This document shows, in pieces, positions 24,658 to 33,238 of a stretch of DNA of 64,000 nt; the stretch's first letter is position 1; each line of letters starts with the position of its first letter. This DNA comes from Devosia sp. LC5. Its GTDB lineage: Bacteria > Pseudomonadota > Alphaproteobacteria > Rhizobiales > Devosiaceae. Location: positions 1-64,000 of the forward strand of contig NZ_JNNO01000008.1 of NCBI RefSeq assembly GCF_000735585.1, in the 5' to 3' direction. The notes beneath the pieces are model-generated. The model was given only the letters and a program-made list of their open reading frames with translations, did not search any database and had not been told where the DNA came from. The position numbers and the translations under genes were made by a program.

Positions 24658-25731
24658 TCAGACCGAGAAAATGCCGTTCAGTTCCTCGGTCCAGGCAGCG
24701 CGATTGGCGTTCACGAATTCCCAGTCCGGCGTGAACAGGCCGGCGCTGTCCATCGCGGTGTCGGGATAGACCATGTACTTGCTGGCCTCTTCCGAGAACT
24801 CGATGCCGGCGACCGGTGGAGCGGTCAGGGCGAATTCAGAAAAGGCTTTCTGCACGTCGGATTCGAGCATGCGGTTCATGAAGGCGACGGCAAGGTCCTG
24901 ATTGGGACCATCCTTGACCAGCACCTGGGAATTGTTGCCGGCAAAGCTGCCCTCCTTGGGGAAGCTCATGGTCACCGGCGCGCCTTGGGCGGTGTAGGGA
25001 TAGACATATTTTGAGAGCTCGAGGAAACCGATATCGGCCTGCCCCTGCGCAACTTCGCCAACCGCTACCGGGCCGTTGTCGAAAATATTGAGCACGTTGG
25101 GCTTGAGCTCGGCGACCTTGTCAAAGGCATTGCCGATCTCATACTGCGCCTCGGAGAAGGGCTTGCCGGTCTTGAGGGCGGCAGCAACTATGAGGAAAAA
25201 GACGGAGGGCGTGTTCTTGGGGCTGACGAGCTTGATCTTGCCGGCCCATTTCGGATCCCACAGGTCGCCATAACTGTCGGGTGGCGTAACGCTGGTATTG
25301 TGGAAGAGGCTCGCGACCGAGATGGCCAGGCCCGTGCCATAGCCGCCGAAATTGAAGCGGTCGAACAGCATTTCGGACGCTGGCATCTGGTCGAGCGGCA
25401 ATTCGGCAATCAGCCCTTCGTCACGGGCGATCGGAATGGCCACGTCGTCGATGAACATCACCGAGAACTGCGGATTACTGCGCGTTGCGCGCATTTTTTC
25501 GACATTGGCGAGGGTGAAGCCTTCCTCGGTAATGACGGTGCAGCCGAAATCGGCTTCGAACTGGGGCACGATCGAACTGCGGACATATTCGCCCTGCGCA
25601 CCGCCCCAGATGCCCACCTGGATTTCCTTGCCTTGGGCCCAGGCATTGCGGGTGAGAATAGTGGGGGCAGCCAGGAGGCTGGCGGTGCCAAGCGCGAGTT
25701 TTCCGAAAGTCCTGCGGTTCATCGAAGTCAT
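24658..25731 (-). CDS. ABC transporter substrate-binding protein (PotD-like, Tat-exported)
   Basis: A 357-residue extracellular binding protein of the spermidine/putrescine type. The signal MTSMNRRTFGKLALGTASLL has a twin-arginine motif. The mature part shows IWGGAQGEYVRSSIVPQFEA, LWDPKWAGKIKL and LPLDQMPASEML. AGGAATTCACC precedes ATG at 25731; in-frame codons before it run into the neighbouring permease. Ligand unknown, with uraD in the operon hinting at a ureide or purine derivative rather than a polyamine. Confidence 0.92.
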   Translation of the reverse strand: MTSMNRRTFGKLALGTASLLAAPTILTRNAWAQGKEIQVGIWGGAQGEYVRSSIVPQFEADFGCTVITEEGFTLANVEKMRATRSNPQFSVMFIDDVAIPIARDEGLIAELPLDQMPASEMLFDRFNFGGYGTGLAISVASLFHNTSVTPPDSYGDLWDPKWAGKIKLVSPKNTPSVFFLIVAAALKTGKPFSEAQYEIGNAFDKVAELKPNVLNIFDNGPVAVGEVAQGQADIGFLELSKYVYPYTAQGAPVTMSFPKEGSFAGNNSQVLVKDGPNQDLAVAFMNRMLESDVQKAFSEFALTAPPVAGIEFSEEASKYMVYPDTAMDSAGLFTPDWEFVNANRAAWTEELNGIFSV

Positions 25732-25759
25732 GGTGAATTCCTGTGGGTGAGAGGGGAGG

Positions 25760-26557
25760 TCAGGTAGCGAGCCGGGCGATGCTGATGCCGAAGACCTTTT
25801 CGATGACGACCACGAGAAGGAGGGCAAACAGGATGACCAGGGTGGAAATGGCGGCGATCGAGGGATCGATGGACCGCTCAAGCAGGCCGTGCAGATAGAG
25901 AGGGATGGGGAAGTGCCTGCCGTCGGCGAGCCACATCGAGATGGGGTAATCATCGAACGAGACCACAAAGGAGAACACCGCTCCTGCCAGGATGCCCGGC
26001 CGCACCTGTGGCCAGACGATCTTGGTCAGCACCTTGTGGGGCGGCGCGCCCATTACGGCGGCGGCATCCTCCAGGTCGCGATTGACCAGCACGAAACTGG
26101 CCGTCACCGAGCGGACCACATAGGGCAGGCACACGACGGCATGGCCGATCACCAATTGGGTCAGGGTGTCGCCCCAGCCGAGGCTGCTGAACATCTGCAG
26201 CAGGGCGACGCCGGTGACGATCAGCGGGACGATGACCGGTGACAGCATCAACCCGATAATAGCCGAGCGTCCGCGAAATTCGTATCGCACCAGGGCCGCG
26301 GCAGCCGGCACGCCGAGCAGCAGGGCGGTGATCGTGGCCAGAAAGGCCAGTTGCAGCGAGAACAGGAATGAGGTCTGCGCTTCGGGGCCGAACAGCACGC
26401 GCTCGAACCAGCGCAGTGTGAATCCCTGCGGCGGGAAGGTCAGGAAGGGCGTGTCGGAAAAGGCCATCAGCATCGGCACGGCCAGCGGCGCGACAATGAC
26501 GAGAAGCAGCAGCAGGACCAGGATGCGGATCGGCAGGCTGATGACGGAGTCGGTCAT
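25760..26557 (-). CDS. ABC transporter permease (PotC type)
   Basis: A 265-residue permease with about six helices. N-terminal LPIRILVLLLLLVIVAPLAV is the first. The EAA loop reads DLEDAAAVMGAPPHKVLTKI, and FSFVVSFDDYPISMWL is typical of PotC-like permeases. It overlaps the PotB-type permease by 4 bases and is followed by the binding protein after 28 bases. Confidence 0.92.
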   Translation of the reverse strand: MTDSVISLPIRILVLLLLLVIVAPLAVPMLMAFSDTPFLTFPPQGFTLRWFERVLFGPEAQTSFLFSLQLAFLATITALLLGVPAAAALVRYEFRGRSAIIGLMLSPVIVPLIVTGVALLQMFSSLGWGDTLTQLVIGHAVVCLPYVVRSVTASFVLVNRDLEDAAAVMGAPPHKVLTKIVWPQVRPGILAGAVFSFVVSFDDYPISMWLADGRHFPIPLYLHGLLERSIDPSIAAISTLVILFALLLVVVIEKVFGISIARLAT

Positions 26558-27477
26558 TTTGCGCCTCCGGTCCATCGGGAGAAGCGGCGGCTGAGGAGGC
26601 CGATAAAGACCAGGTTGACCGCGAGGACTACGATGATCAGCAGGGTCGAAATTGCGGCGCCGAATGGCCAGTCGCTCAGGGTGAGCACCTGCTGTTCGAT
26701 GAGCGTGCCCAAAAGCGGCGAGAAGTTCCCGCCTAAAATCTGGGGCATGACATAGGCGGCGGCCGTCAGCGAAAAGGCCAGCGAGGCGCCGACCGCCAGG
26801 CCGGGGAGGCTGAGCGGAAAAGTGACGCGCAGGAAGGTCATCATCCTCGATGCGCCGGCCACACGCGCGGCCTCTTCGACCGAGGGATCGATGCGGCCGA
26901 TGGCAGTGGCGATCGGCATCACCACGAAGGGCAGATAGACGTGGACGCAGGCGATCAGCACCGCCCATTCGGTGTAGAGCAGGGCCGGCGGGCTGGCCGA
27001 AAGGCCAGTAGCCTTGAGCACATAGGCCAATGCCCCAGCATTGTTGAGAATGGCAGACCAGCCATAGGATCGCACGACGACATTGACCAGCAAGGGAGCG
27101 ACCAGAGTGATGGTCACCAATCGGGCGAGACCTGGCCCGCCCCGGGCGATCGCGATCGCCAGCGGGTAGGCGAGCAGTACAGCAACGACACTTGATGCCG
27201 CTGCCAGCCGCAGGGTGCGCAGAAGAACCCGAAAATAGAGATCATTGCAGAAGAGGCGCAGGTAGTTGTCGAGGGTCCAGCCCTCGATCAACACGCCCTC
27301 GACTCGTTGCTGCGTGACGCTGAGGACAATCATCTGCAGCACCGGCCAGACAAAGAATACTGCCAGAAATGCCGTCGCGGGCAGCACAAGAGCGACCCCC
27401 GATGCCTTGCCGCGCAGCAATTGCGCAAGCATGGCCGGCTCAATCCTTGGCAGGGTCGGGGTGGCGGCGACGTTCAT
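26554..27477 (-). CDS. ABC transporter permease (PotB type)
   Basis: A 307-residue permease, first gene of the importer operon. It has VALVLPATAFLAVFFVWPVL at the first helix, the EAA loop SVEEAARVAGASRMMTFLRV and PYVM-type segments near AAAYVMPQILGG. ATG at 27477 has GGAG about 10 bases upstream; an in-frame TTG at 27492 is weaker. The 118-base gap to the divergent LysR gene holds both promoters. Confidence 0.91.
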   Translation of the reverse strand: MNVAATPTLPRIEPAMLAQLLRGKASGVALVLPATAFLAVFFVWPVLQMIVLSVTQQRVEGVLIEGWTLDNYLRLFCNDLYFRVLLRTLRLAAASSVVAVLLAYPLAIAIARGGPGLARLVTITLVAPLLVNVVVRSYGWSAILNNAGALAYVLKATGLSASPPALLYTEWAVLIACVHVYLPFVVMPIATAIGRIDPSVEEAARVAGASRMMTFLRVTFPLSLPGLAVGASLAFSLTAAAYVMPQILGGNFSPLLGTLIEQQVLTLSDWPFGAAISTLLIIVVLAVNLVFIGLLSRRFSRWTGGAK

Positions 27478-27595
27478 CGGGGATAGCTCCAAGTCTGCAA
27501 TAGCTGCATTCTTGAAGGCATCATCGGCAAGAGGACAATTGCCGTCCAGCAGAGTTTAAGCAATCATCCATGCGAAAAATTAGGATGGTGCGACA

Positions 27596-28564
27596 ATGCC
27601 CAATTATCTAGTCCCGGCAAGTTTGCGCTATATCGATCAGGTGGCACGCTCCGGGTCGATTCAGCGCGCCGCCAAGGAAATCAACGTCGCGGCCTCGGCG
27701 ATAAACCGGCAAATCCTGCTGCTCGAGCAGGAACTGGGCGTAGAACTGTTCGAGCGTCAGGCGCGCGGCATGCGGTTGACCGCCTCTGGGGACGCTATCG
27801 TGACACTAACGCGGAAATGGCGGTCGGACGAGCGGCGGCTGGCCGCTGAAATCAAGGAATTGCAGGGCGTCAGTCAGGGACATGTGCGACTGGCAGCCAT
27901 GGACAGCCACGTCAACAGTTTCCTGCCGACGCTGGTCCGGGAATTGTCGATAAGCCATCCCCAGATCTCGCTCGATATCGAAGTGGTCAGTACCGACGAC
28001 GCAGTCGCGGCTCTCCTCAATCAGACGGCAGACCTGATCATTGCCTTCAATCTGTCGCCGCGGCGCCAGATCCACACCCTGTGGCAGACCGAACTACCCT
28101 TCGGATGCGTGGTGTCGCCCACTCATCCCCTGACCGGCAGCAAGACCACAAGTCTGCAGGAAGCGGTCCAATATCCCATCGCCCTGCAAAGCAAGGCGCT
28201 GCTCATCCGGCGCTACCTCGAGTCGCGCTACAGCTGGCTGTTTTCCGAAGGACAAAAACGCATCGAGACCAATTCGCTGCAATTGGTCAAACTCCTCGCC
28301 AAAAGCGGTGACTATGTCGCCTTTACCTCTGAGCTCGACGCTGCGCCAGAATTGCTGGCAGGAGACCTGGTCTTCATTCCAGTTCGTGACCACGGCGCCG
28401 AGCCGCAAACGATCAGCATCGCCATGGATGGGAGCCGATCCCTGTCCCGAGTAGTGCGCATCGTCGCCGAACTCACCAAAGAGGTCGCCGAGAAGTGCCT
28501 TGAGAATGTGAGGGTTCAGGCATCGATTAATCTCGTCGCATCGATTTCGTCCGCCAATACTTGA
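27596..28564 (+). CDS. LysR-family transcriptional regulator
   Basis: A 322-residue regulator with an N-terminal helix-turn-helix (LRYIDQVARSGSIQRAAKEI, VAASAINRQILLLEQELGVE, LFERQARGMRLT) and a substrate-binding effector domain from about residue 90. ATG at 27596 has AGGATGG upstream. Divergent from the PotB-PotC-binding protein-ATPase-uraD operon, it is the likely regulator of that operon. The effector is unknown. Confidence 0.92.
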   Translation: MPNYLVPASLRYIDQVARSGSIQRAAKEINVAASAINRQILLLEQELGVELFERQARGMRLTASGDAIVTLTRKWRSDERRLAAEIKELQGVSQGHVRLAAMDSHVNSFLPTLVRELSISHPQISLDIEVVSTDDAVAALLNQTADLIIAFNLSPRRQIHTLWQTELPFGCVVSPTHPLTGSKTTSLQEAVQYPIALQSKALLIRRYLESRYSWLFSEGQKRIETNSLQLVKLLAKSGDYVAFTSELDAAPELLAGDLVFIPVRDHGAEPQTISIAMDGSRSLSRVVRIVAELTKEVAEKCLENVRVQASINLVASISSANT

Positions 28565-28658
28565 CGCCGCATTCCCGCCGTAGGCGATGCCGCAGATATC
28601 GAAGCAATATATCGGCAAAGTAATTGTCAGACTCTGCGGCCGACAGCTTTTAGGAAAC

Positions 28659-28916
28659 TCATGAGGCGGTCTCAACGACCGATTTGGGGCGCGTTGCGGC
28701 CGGGGCAGATAACGCCCCCATTTGGCCTTTCAATGCCCGCTGTTCTTCGCCTGAAGGCGGACGCCCCACTCTCGCCAACCATGCCCTAACCGTTTCCATG
28801 GTTTCCGCTCCCAATCGCCTCAAGCAAAAGCGCTCCACGACGTTGGTAGCTGGTAGGTGCACAGCGGCGACTAAAGGTTGTTGCCCATCCTGCAGACTAT
28901 TGGCTAGTCGTTTCAT
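28659..28916 (-). CDS. Small hypothetical protein coupled to the SUMF-domain gene
   Basis: An 85-residue frame whose ATG overlaps the stop of the NTPase-SUMF gene (ATGA), the same 1-4-base coupling used by every other junction in this operon. The protein is basic with a helix-prone first half (RLANSLQDGQQPLVAAVH, ETVRAWLARVGRPPSGEEQR) and no recognised domain, signal or membrane segment. Coupling argues for a real gene; lack of homology cues argues for caution. Confidence 0.4.
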   Translation of the reverse strand: MKRLANSLQDGQQPLVAAVHLPATNVVERFCLRRLGAETMETVRAWLARVGRPPSGEEQRALKGQMGALSAPAATRPKSVVETAS

Positions 28917-30637
28917 CCGCAGTTCAAACAACTGACGACAATACGGAAGCCGTTGCCGCGCCAGAAGCCGTCGGGTTCGAGACTCCCGCGATAGGAGCAG
29001 CAGGCTTTGTGGCGCGTGCTAGAGAAACAGCCGCCGCGCAGCACGCGACGGATGCTGGGGCCGGCCGAGAGGTCTTCGCGGCCGTCATCGGCATAGGGAT
29101 AGGTGAAATGGGGCGTGCTCATGTCGTCGCCCCAGAGCGTCGTGGTCCATTCCCAGATCTGGCCAGCCATGTCGAGGCAGCCGTAGGGGGACTGGCCGGT
29201 GGGAAACAGGCCGGTGGCACAAGGAGCGTTGAAGCCGGTTTCTTCGGAATTGGCAGCGTCGCTGTCCCAGCCATGGCCCCAGGGATAGACGATCTCGTCG
29301 CCGCCGTCGGGCATATCGCCGCGCGAGGCACGTTCCCATTCCGGTTCGGTCGGCAGACGCACGATCTGGTCAGGACCAATGCGGCCTTCACTACGCCACT
29401 GGATGGTGAGCCAATCGCAATAGGCGCGGGCGTCGTGCCAGGTGAGGTCGGTGGCCGGGACGTTGCGCCTGTGCGGATTATCGGCGTCGGGTGACACCCA
29501 TTTGCGGTCCGTTGCGGCGATGAAGCGGGCATAAAGCGCGTTGGTTACGGGATAACGGCCGATGCTGAAGGTCTCGACGCCGACCTGATGCACGGGTTGG
29601 GAATTGGGATGGCTGGTCGAGCCCATGGTGAACCGGCCGCCCGGAACGGCACAAAGGGCCTCCAGGTCGCGCGGGTCTCCTTGAACGGAGAGTATGCGAG
29701 CGGCGCGATTGCGGTCCATTGGCGCGAGGCGACCCGCTTCGATCAGGTTTCGCAGGCGAGTGAGGACCGACGGATCATCGGGGACAACGTCCGCGATCAG
29801 CAGGGCGCCGCGCAGGCTGGCGTCGCTATCGCCGGCCATCAAAAGTGGCGCAATGGCCGCAGCGCGCTCAGGTCTGCGTCGGAGAAGGCTCGCCAGACTG
29901 GGCGTCCAGACCGTGCTATTGGAAAGAAACAGTTCTGCCACCGCGGCATCATCGAGACCGGTCAAATGGCGCCCGGCCAGAAGCTCATCAATGGCACGAT
30001 TTGCCGAAGTGCCCGCCAAAAGGGCGCGAAAGCCGGCCTCGGCACCTTCAGGAACCTGCCGCAGCCAGACATCCACAATGTCTTCTGCGCTTTGGGCTGG
30101 CCCGCTCACGGCGAGGGCAAGCCCAAAGAGGGCTGGGTTGCCGGCTGCCTCAGAAAGCGCAGCGGGGGCGGTGATGCCCTGAGCCTCAAGAAAGGCAGCG
30201 CGCTCATCGACGTCAAGCAGCATCAGGCTGTGGACGGCAATGTCAGAGGGGATTTTCCAAGCGTTGACCACGGCAGCATCGCCCAGCAGCACGACCGGGC
30301 GATCGCCGATGGCTCTGAATAGTGGCGCCAGCAGCGCACCGTCGATGCGATCCAGGCCGTCGAGGATCAGAGCGCCGGTTTCGGGCAGGTCGATGCCCGC
30401 GCCGAGATCAATATAGCTCGCGCCCGTCTCGGCGGCCACGTTCTTGGCAAAGATGGTCTTTCCGGAGCCGCGCCCACCCAGGAGCAGCAGGCGCGGGAAC
30501 ATGTCCACAGCTTCGCGCGCGGTGAAATAGACAGGCGGCTCGGGGGCCGTCTGTGGTTCGCGCAGCGAGCGCAGGCCTTTCGCGGCCTTGTCCTCATGGG
30601 TGAAATTCACTCGGAGCGTGAAGTGGGGCGCGATCAT
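28913..30637 (-). CDS. NTPase-SUMF (formylglycine-generating enzyme-like) fusion protein
   Basis: A 574-residue two-part protein. The N-terminal half has a P-loop (LLLGGRGSGKTIFAKNVAAE, about residue 50) and an acidic Walker B-like GALILDGLDRIDG, then helical repeats of about 150 residues. The C-terminal 220 residues form a SUMF1/FGE-like domain: VPGGRFTMGST, FSIGRYPVTNALYARFI, VRLPTEPEWERASRGD, YPWG, GCLDMAGQIWEWT and RVLRGGCFSSTRHKACCSYR, ending GNGFRIV. The Cx4C pair of true formylglycine-generating enzymes is not evident, so sulfatase activation is doubtful. It lies in an importer operon, coupled to the VOC gene (ATGA). The function, perhaps regulated modification or ligand sensing, is unknown. 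Confidence 0.8.
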   Translation of the reverse strand: MIAPHFTLRVNFTHEDKAAKGLRSLREPQTAPEPPVYFTAREAVDMFPRLLLLGGRGSGKTIFAKNVAAETGASYIDLGAGIDLPETGALILDGLDRIDGALLAPLFRAIGDRPVVLLGDAAVVNAWKIPSDIAVHSLMLLDVDERAAFLEAQGITAPAALSEAAGNPALFGLALAVSGPAQSAEDIVDVWLRQVPEGAEAGFRALLAGTSANRAIDELLAGRHLTGLDDAAVAELFLSNSTVWTPSLASLLRRRPERAAAIAPLLMAGDSDASLRGALLIADVVPDDPSVLTRLRNLIEAGRLAPMDRNRAARILSVQGDPRDLEALCAVPGGRFTMGSTSHPNSQPVHQVGVETFSIGRYPVTNALYARFIAATDRKWVSPDADNPHRRNVPATDLTWHDARAYCDWLTIQWRSEGRIGPDQIVRLPTEPEWERASRGDMPDGGDEIVYPWGHGWDSDAANSEETGFNAPCATGLFPTGQSPYGCLDMAGQIWEWTTTLWGDDMSTPHFTYPYADDGREDLSAGPSIRRVLRGGCFSSTRHKACCSYRGSLEPDGFWRGNGFRIVVSCLNCG

Positions 30638-31029
30638 TGAAAGAGCCTGGCGACGTCGGGATTGTGGAAGCGCTGGATTTCGATGGCGTAGCCGGCGGGG
30701 TCTTCGAAGAAGAAGTGCTCGCAATAATTGCCGCGCAGCATTTCCGAGAGATTGGCGACGCCAGCGGCCTTCATGCGCGCATGCCAGCCTTCGACATCCT
30801 GCGCCACGATAGTGAGCAGCACGGCGCTCTTTTCCTGGTGCCTGAGGTGACCACGATTGCCATCGACGATCCCGAAATAGCTATTGGGCGCGATGCGATA
30901 GATGCGGGCGAGGCCCTGGTCGAGCACGAGTTCGAAGCCGAGCACGTCCTCGTAAAAGGCAGTCACCGCATGGATATCGGGGTAGTAGAAAAAAGTGATG
31001 GAATAGTCTCTGGTCATATTGGTGCTCAT
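30634..31029 (-). CDS. VOC-family (glyoxalase/bleomycin resistance-like) protein
   Basis: A 131-residue protein of the vicinal oxygen chelate superfamily. It has two beta-alpha-beta-beta-beta units, seen as FFYYPDIHAVTAFYEDVLGF and LLTIVAQDVEGWHARMKAAG, and ends FEDPAGYAIEIQRF with the usual metal-site glutamate. Cytoplasmic, one-domain length. It overlaps both neighbours by 4 bases, so it is part of the peptide-type importer operon. Substrate unknown. Confidence 0.88.
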   Translation of the reverse strand: MSTNMTRDYSITFFYYPDIHAVTAFYEDVLGFELVLDQGLARIYRIAPNSYFGIVDGNRGHLRHQEKSAVLLTIVAQDVEGWHARMKAAGVANLSEMLRGNYCEHFFFEDPAGYAIEIQRFHNPDVARLFQ

Positions 31030-32399
31030 TGGACCGTGAGGATCCCCTTGTGATCGATGCCCAGCCCCGCAATGCCGGGGCGGGCCGCGAAAATATCGGT
31101 TGGGTGGAAGAGGTAGAGCCAGGGGGGATTGGCGTTGAGGCGCCGCAGGGCGGCTGCATAGGCGGCCTCGCGAGCGTCGTCGGTGACGGCGCTATTGGCC
31201 GCCTGGATCAGGTGTTCGGTGTCGGGATCGTCGAAGCCCTGCCACCAGACGGCCTTGTTGCGGGCCGAAATCTTGTCGTCAAGCACGCGGAACGTGCTTT
31301 GCGGCGAGGAGTCGAAAATGGCCATGTCGCCCATGGATTTGCGACCGATCTGGCGGGCATATTCGGGGCGATCGGGTTCGGTCTCGATGGTGACGGTAAG
31401 GCCGATCTCCTGAAGCGCAGCGGCGACGAACTGGCTGATCTGCGGCGAGCGTTCGGGCATATAGAGCGGCGTGCGCAGGGTGATGGTGCCGGGACCGCCG
31501 GCCTTGTCGAGCAGGCGCCTGGCAGTGTCGGGATCATAGGCGATTGGGGCGATCGGCTCGCTCATGCCCAGGTGAAAGGGGCTGACGGCGGTCGACGCTT
31601 CGGCGCCCAGATCGTGCACGATCTCGGTGATCAGGCGCTTTTTGTCGACGGCATGGTTGGCCGCGAGCCGGGTTTCGGGGGAGGCGAAGAGACCGGTGCT
31701 GCAATTGAGATAATACATCACCGAGAGCGTGTTGACCGCCTTGCCCCATTGAAAGCGCGGATCGAAATCCACCCTGCCGTGCATGCGCTCGAGGTTGAGC
31801 GCGGCATCGATCTGGCCGGATTTGAGCCGGGCATAGCGCTCCTCGGCGCCGGGCACGCAATGAGCGGTGATCGGGCGCAGATCTTCGGCCAAGGGTTCGA
31901 TGCGGGCGAACTCGCCAGCGGCGAATTCGACGACGCGATAGGGGCCGGTACCGAGGACGGCCTGGCCGGCAGCGTTCTGCCGGCAGATGAAGAATTCCGA
32001 AAAGATGTCGAGAATGTCGGCCAGTGGCTCGGGGTTATCGACGGTGAGCGTGTCGCTGGTTGGCGCGCTGGTCGTGGCATGTGCCAGATAGCGCGAATAG
32101 CTCCACTTCATGCCGAACATGTCGACGGAGTTGAGAATGCCGTCGATGAAGGCGATGATGTGATCGGATGTGCAGGCGACACCATCGTGGAAGGTTGCGC
32201 CGGGGCGGATGGTGAAGGTCCAGCGCCGGCCGTCTTTGCTATGCGACCAGCGCGAGAAGAGCGCCGGGGCAACTCGGCCGCCCGGCTGCCAGCGCAGCAG
32301 CGGTTCGAAGACCAGGTTCTTGAGCGTCAGGATCGAGGTATCGTCCGTCACCCTATTGGCGGGCAGGAAATCGAGCTTTTCGAGGGCGATAGTCAACAT
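31026..32399 (-). CDS. Family 5 solute-binding-like protein lacking a signal peptide
   Basis: A 457-residue protein with the fold of oligopeptide/nickel-binding proteins: VFEPLLRW, GRRWTFTIRPGATFHDGVAC, LGTGPYRVVEFAAGE, SGQIDAALNLERM and YDPDTARRLLDKAGG. It begins directly with MLTIALEKLDFLPANRVTDD and has no hydrophobic export signal. ATG overlaps the permease stop by one base (TGATG), fixing the start. The operon already encodes a normal exported family 5 binding protein, so this one may act in the cytoplasm as a ligand sensor, or it is a non-classical binding component. It is shorter than the usual 500-530 residues. Confidence 0.82.
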   Translation of the reverse strand: MLTIALEKLDFLPANRVTDDTSILTLKNLVFEPLLRWQPGGRVAPALFSRWSHSKDGRRWTFTIRPGATFHDGVACTSDHIIAFIDGILNSVDMFGMKWSYSRYLAHATTSAPTSDTLTVDNPEPLADILDIFSEFFICRQNAAGQAVLGTGPYRVVEFAAGEFARIEPLAEDLRPITAHCVPGAEERYARLKSGQIDAALNLERMHGRVDFDPRFQWGKAVNTLSVMYYLNCSTGLFASPETRLAANHAVDKKRLITEIVHDLGAEASTAVSPFHLGMSEPIAPIAYDPDTARRLLDKAGGPGTITLRTPLYMPERSPQISQFVAAALQEIGLTVTIETEPDRPEYARQIGRKSMGDMAIFDSSPQSTFRVLDDKISARNKAVWWQGFDDPDTEHLIQAANSAVTDDAREAAYAAALRRLNANPPWLYLFHPTDIFAARPGIAGLGIDHKGILTVQ

Positions 32400-33238
32400 C
32401 AGTCGATCTCGTTGCGCCGGCGCGGATTGAACCAGTCGGCCAGGCTGTCGCCGATCAGGTTGAAGCAAAGCACGGTGAAAAGGATCGCCGTGCCCGGCGA
32501 CAGTGCAACCCAGGGACTTTCGCGCAGATATTGCAGATTGGCTGAAACATCGGCGCCCCATTCCGCGAGCGGCGGCTGTGCACCAAGGCCGAGGAAGCCG
32601 AGGCTGGCGGTCTGGAGGATTGCGCTGCCCAGGCTCAGGGAGGCCTGAACGAGCAGGGGGCCGAGGCCATTGGCAAAGACGTAGCGCCACAAGATGCGGC
32701 GGGTCGGCAGGCCGAGCGAGACGGCCGCCTCTACATAGGGCTTGACCGAGATGGCCAACGCCTGGCTGCGCGCGACACGGGCAAATTGCGGGGCGAGCGT
32801 GATGGCCACGGCGAGCATCGCATTGTTGAGGCTCGGGCCGAAGGCGGCGGCAAGCGCGATGGCCAGCACCAGCGCGGGGAAAGACAGCATGGCATCGACG
32901 ATGCGCATGATGACCATGTCCACCGGACCGCCGGCGAAACCAGCCAGCGTCCCAAAGAACACGCCGATCGTAAAGGAGATGGTGACGACGCCGATGCCAA
33001 TGGCAAGGGTGAAGCGGCCGCCATGCAGCACGCGGGTCAGCACATCGCGTCCGAGGCTGTCGGTGCCCAGCCAATGGGCCCAACTGGGGCCCTGCAGCTT
33101 GTTGAGCACATCGAGCTTGGTCGGCCCATAGGGGCTGATCATGGGCCCAAAGATCACTGCCAGGATGATGGCGAGGAGGACTAAGCCACCGAGAGTGGCG
33201 AGACTGTTCTTGCGCAGGAAATGGAGAAGTGCAGTCAT
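32399..33238 (-). CDS. ABC transporter permease (DppC/OppC type)
   Basis: A 279-residue permease. The first helix is LATLGGLVLLAIILAVIFGP, followed by HWLGTDSLGRDVLTRVLHGG, a hallmark of DppC-type permeases, and the EAA loop YVEAAVSLGLPTRRILWRYV. About six helices. It overlaps the DppB-type permease by 4 bases and the signal-less binding protein by 1 base. Together with the double ATPase at 37081 it would form a complete importer. Confidence 0.93.
   Translation of the reverse strand: MTALLHFLRKNSLATLGGLVLLAIILAVIFGPMISPYGPTKLDVLNKLQGPSWAHWLGTDSLGRDVLTRVLHGGRFTLAIGIGVVTISFTIGVFFGTLAGFAGGPVDMVIMRIVDAMLSFPALVLAIALAAAFGPSLNNAMLAVAITLAPQFARVARSQALAISVKPYVEAAVSLGLPTRRILWRYVFANGLGPLLVQASLSLGSAILQTASLGFLGLGAQPPLAEWGADVSANLQYLRESPWVALSPGTAILFTVLCFNLIGDSLADWFNPRRRNEID

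Noticed and set aside
28684-28935. An 83-codon plus-strand frame overlapping the small coupled ORF
   Set aside because: No context or start signal; the minus-strand frame is at least coupled to the SUMF gene.
31029-32648. A 539-codon plus-strand frame
   Set aside because: Antisense shadow of the coupled binding-protein and DppC-type genes, with no motifs and no start signal.
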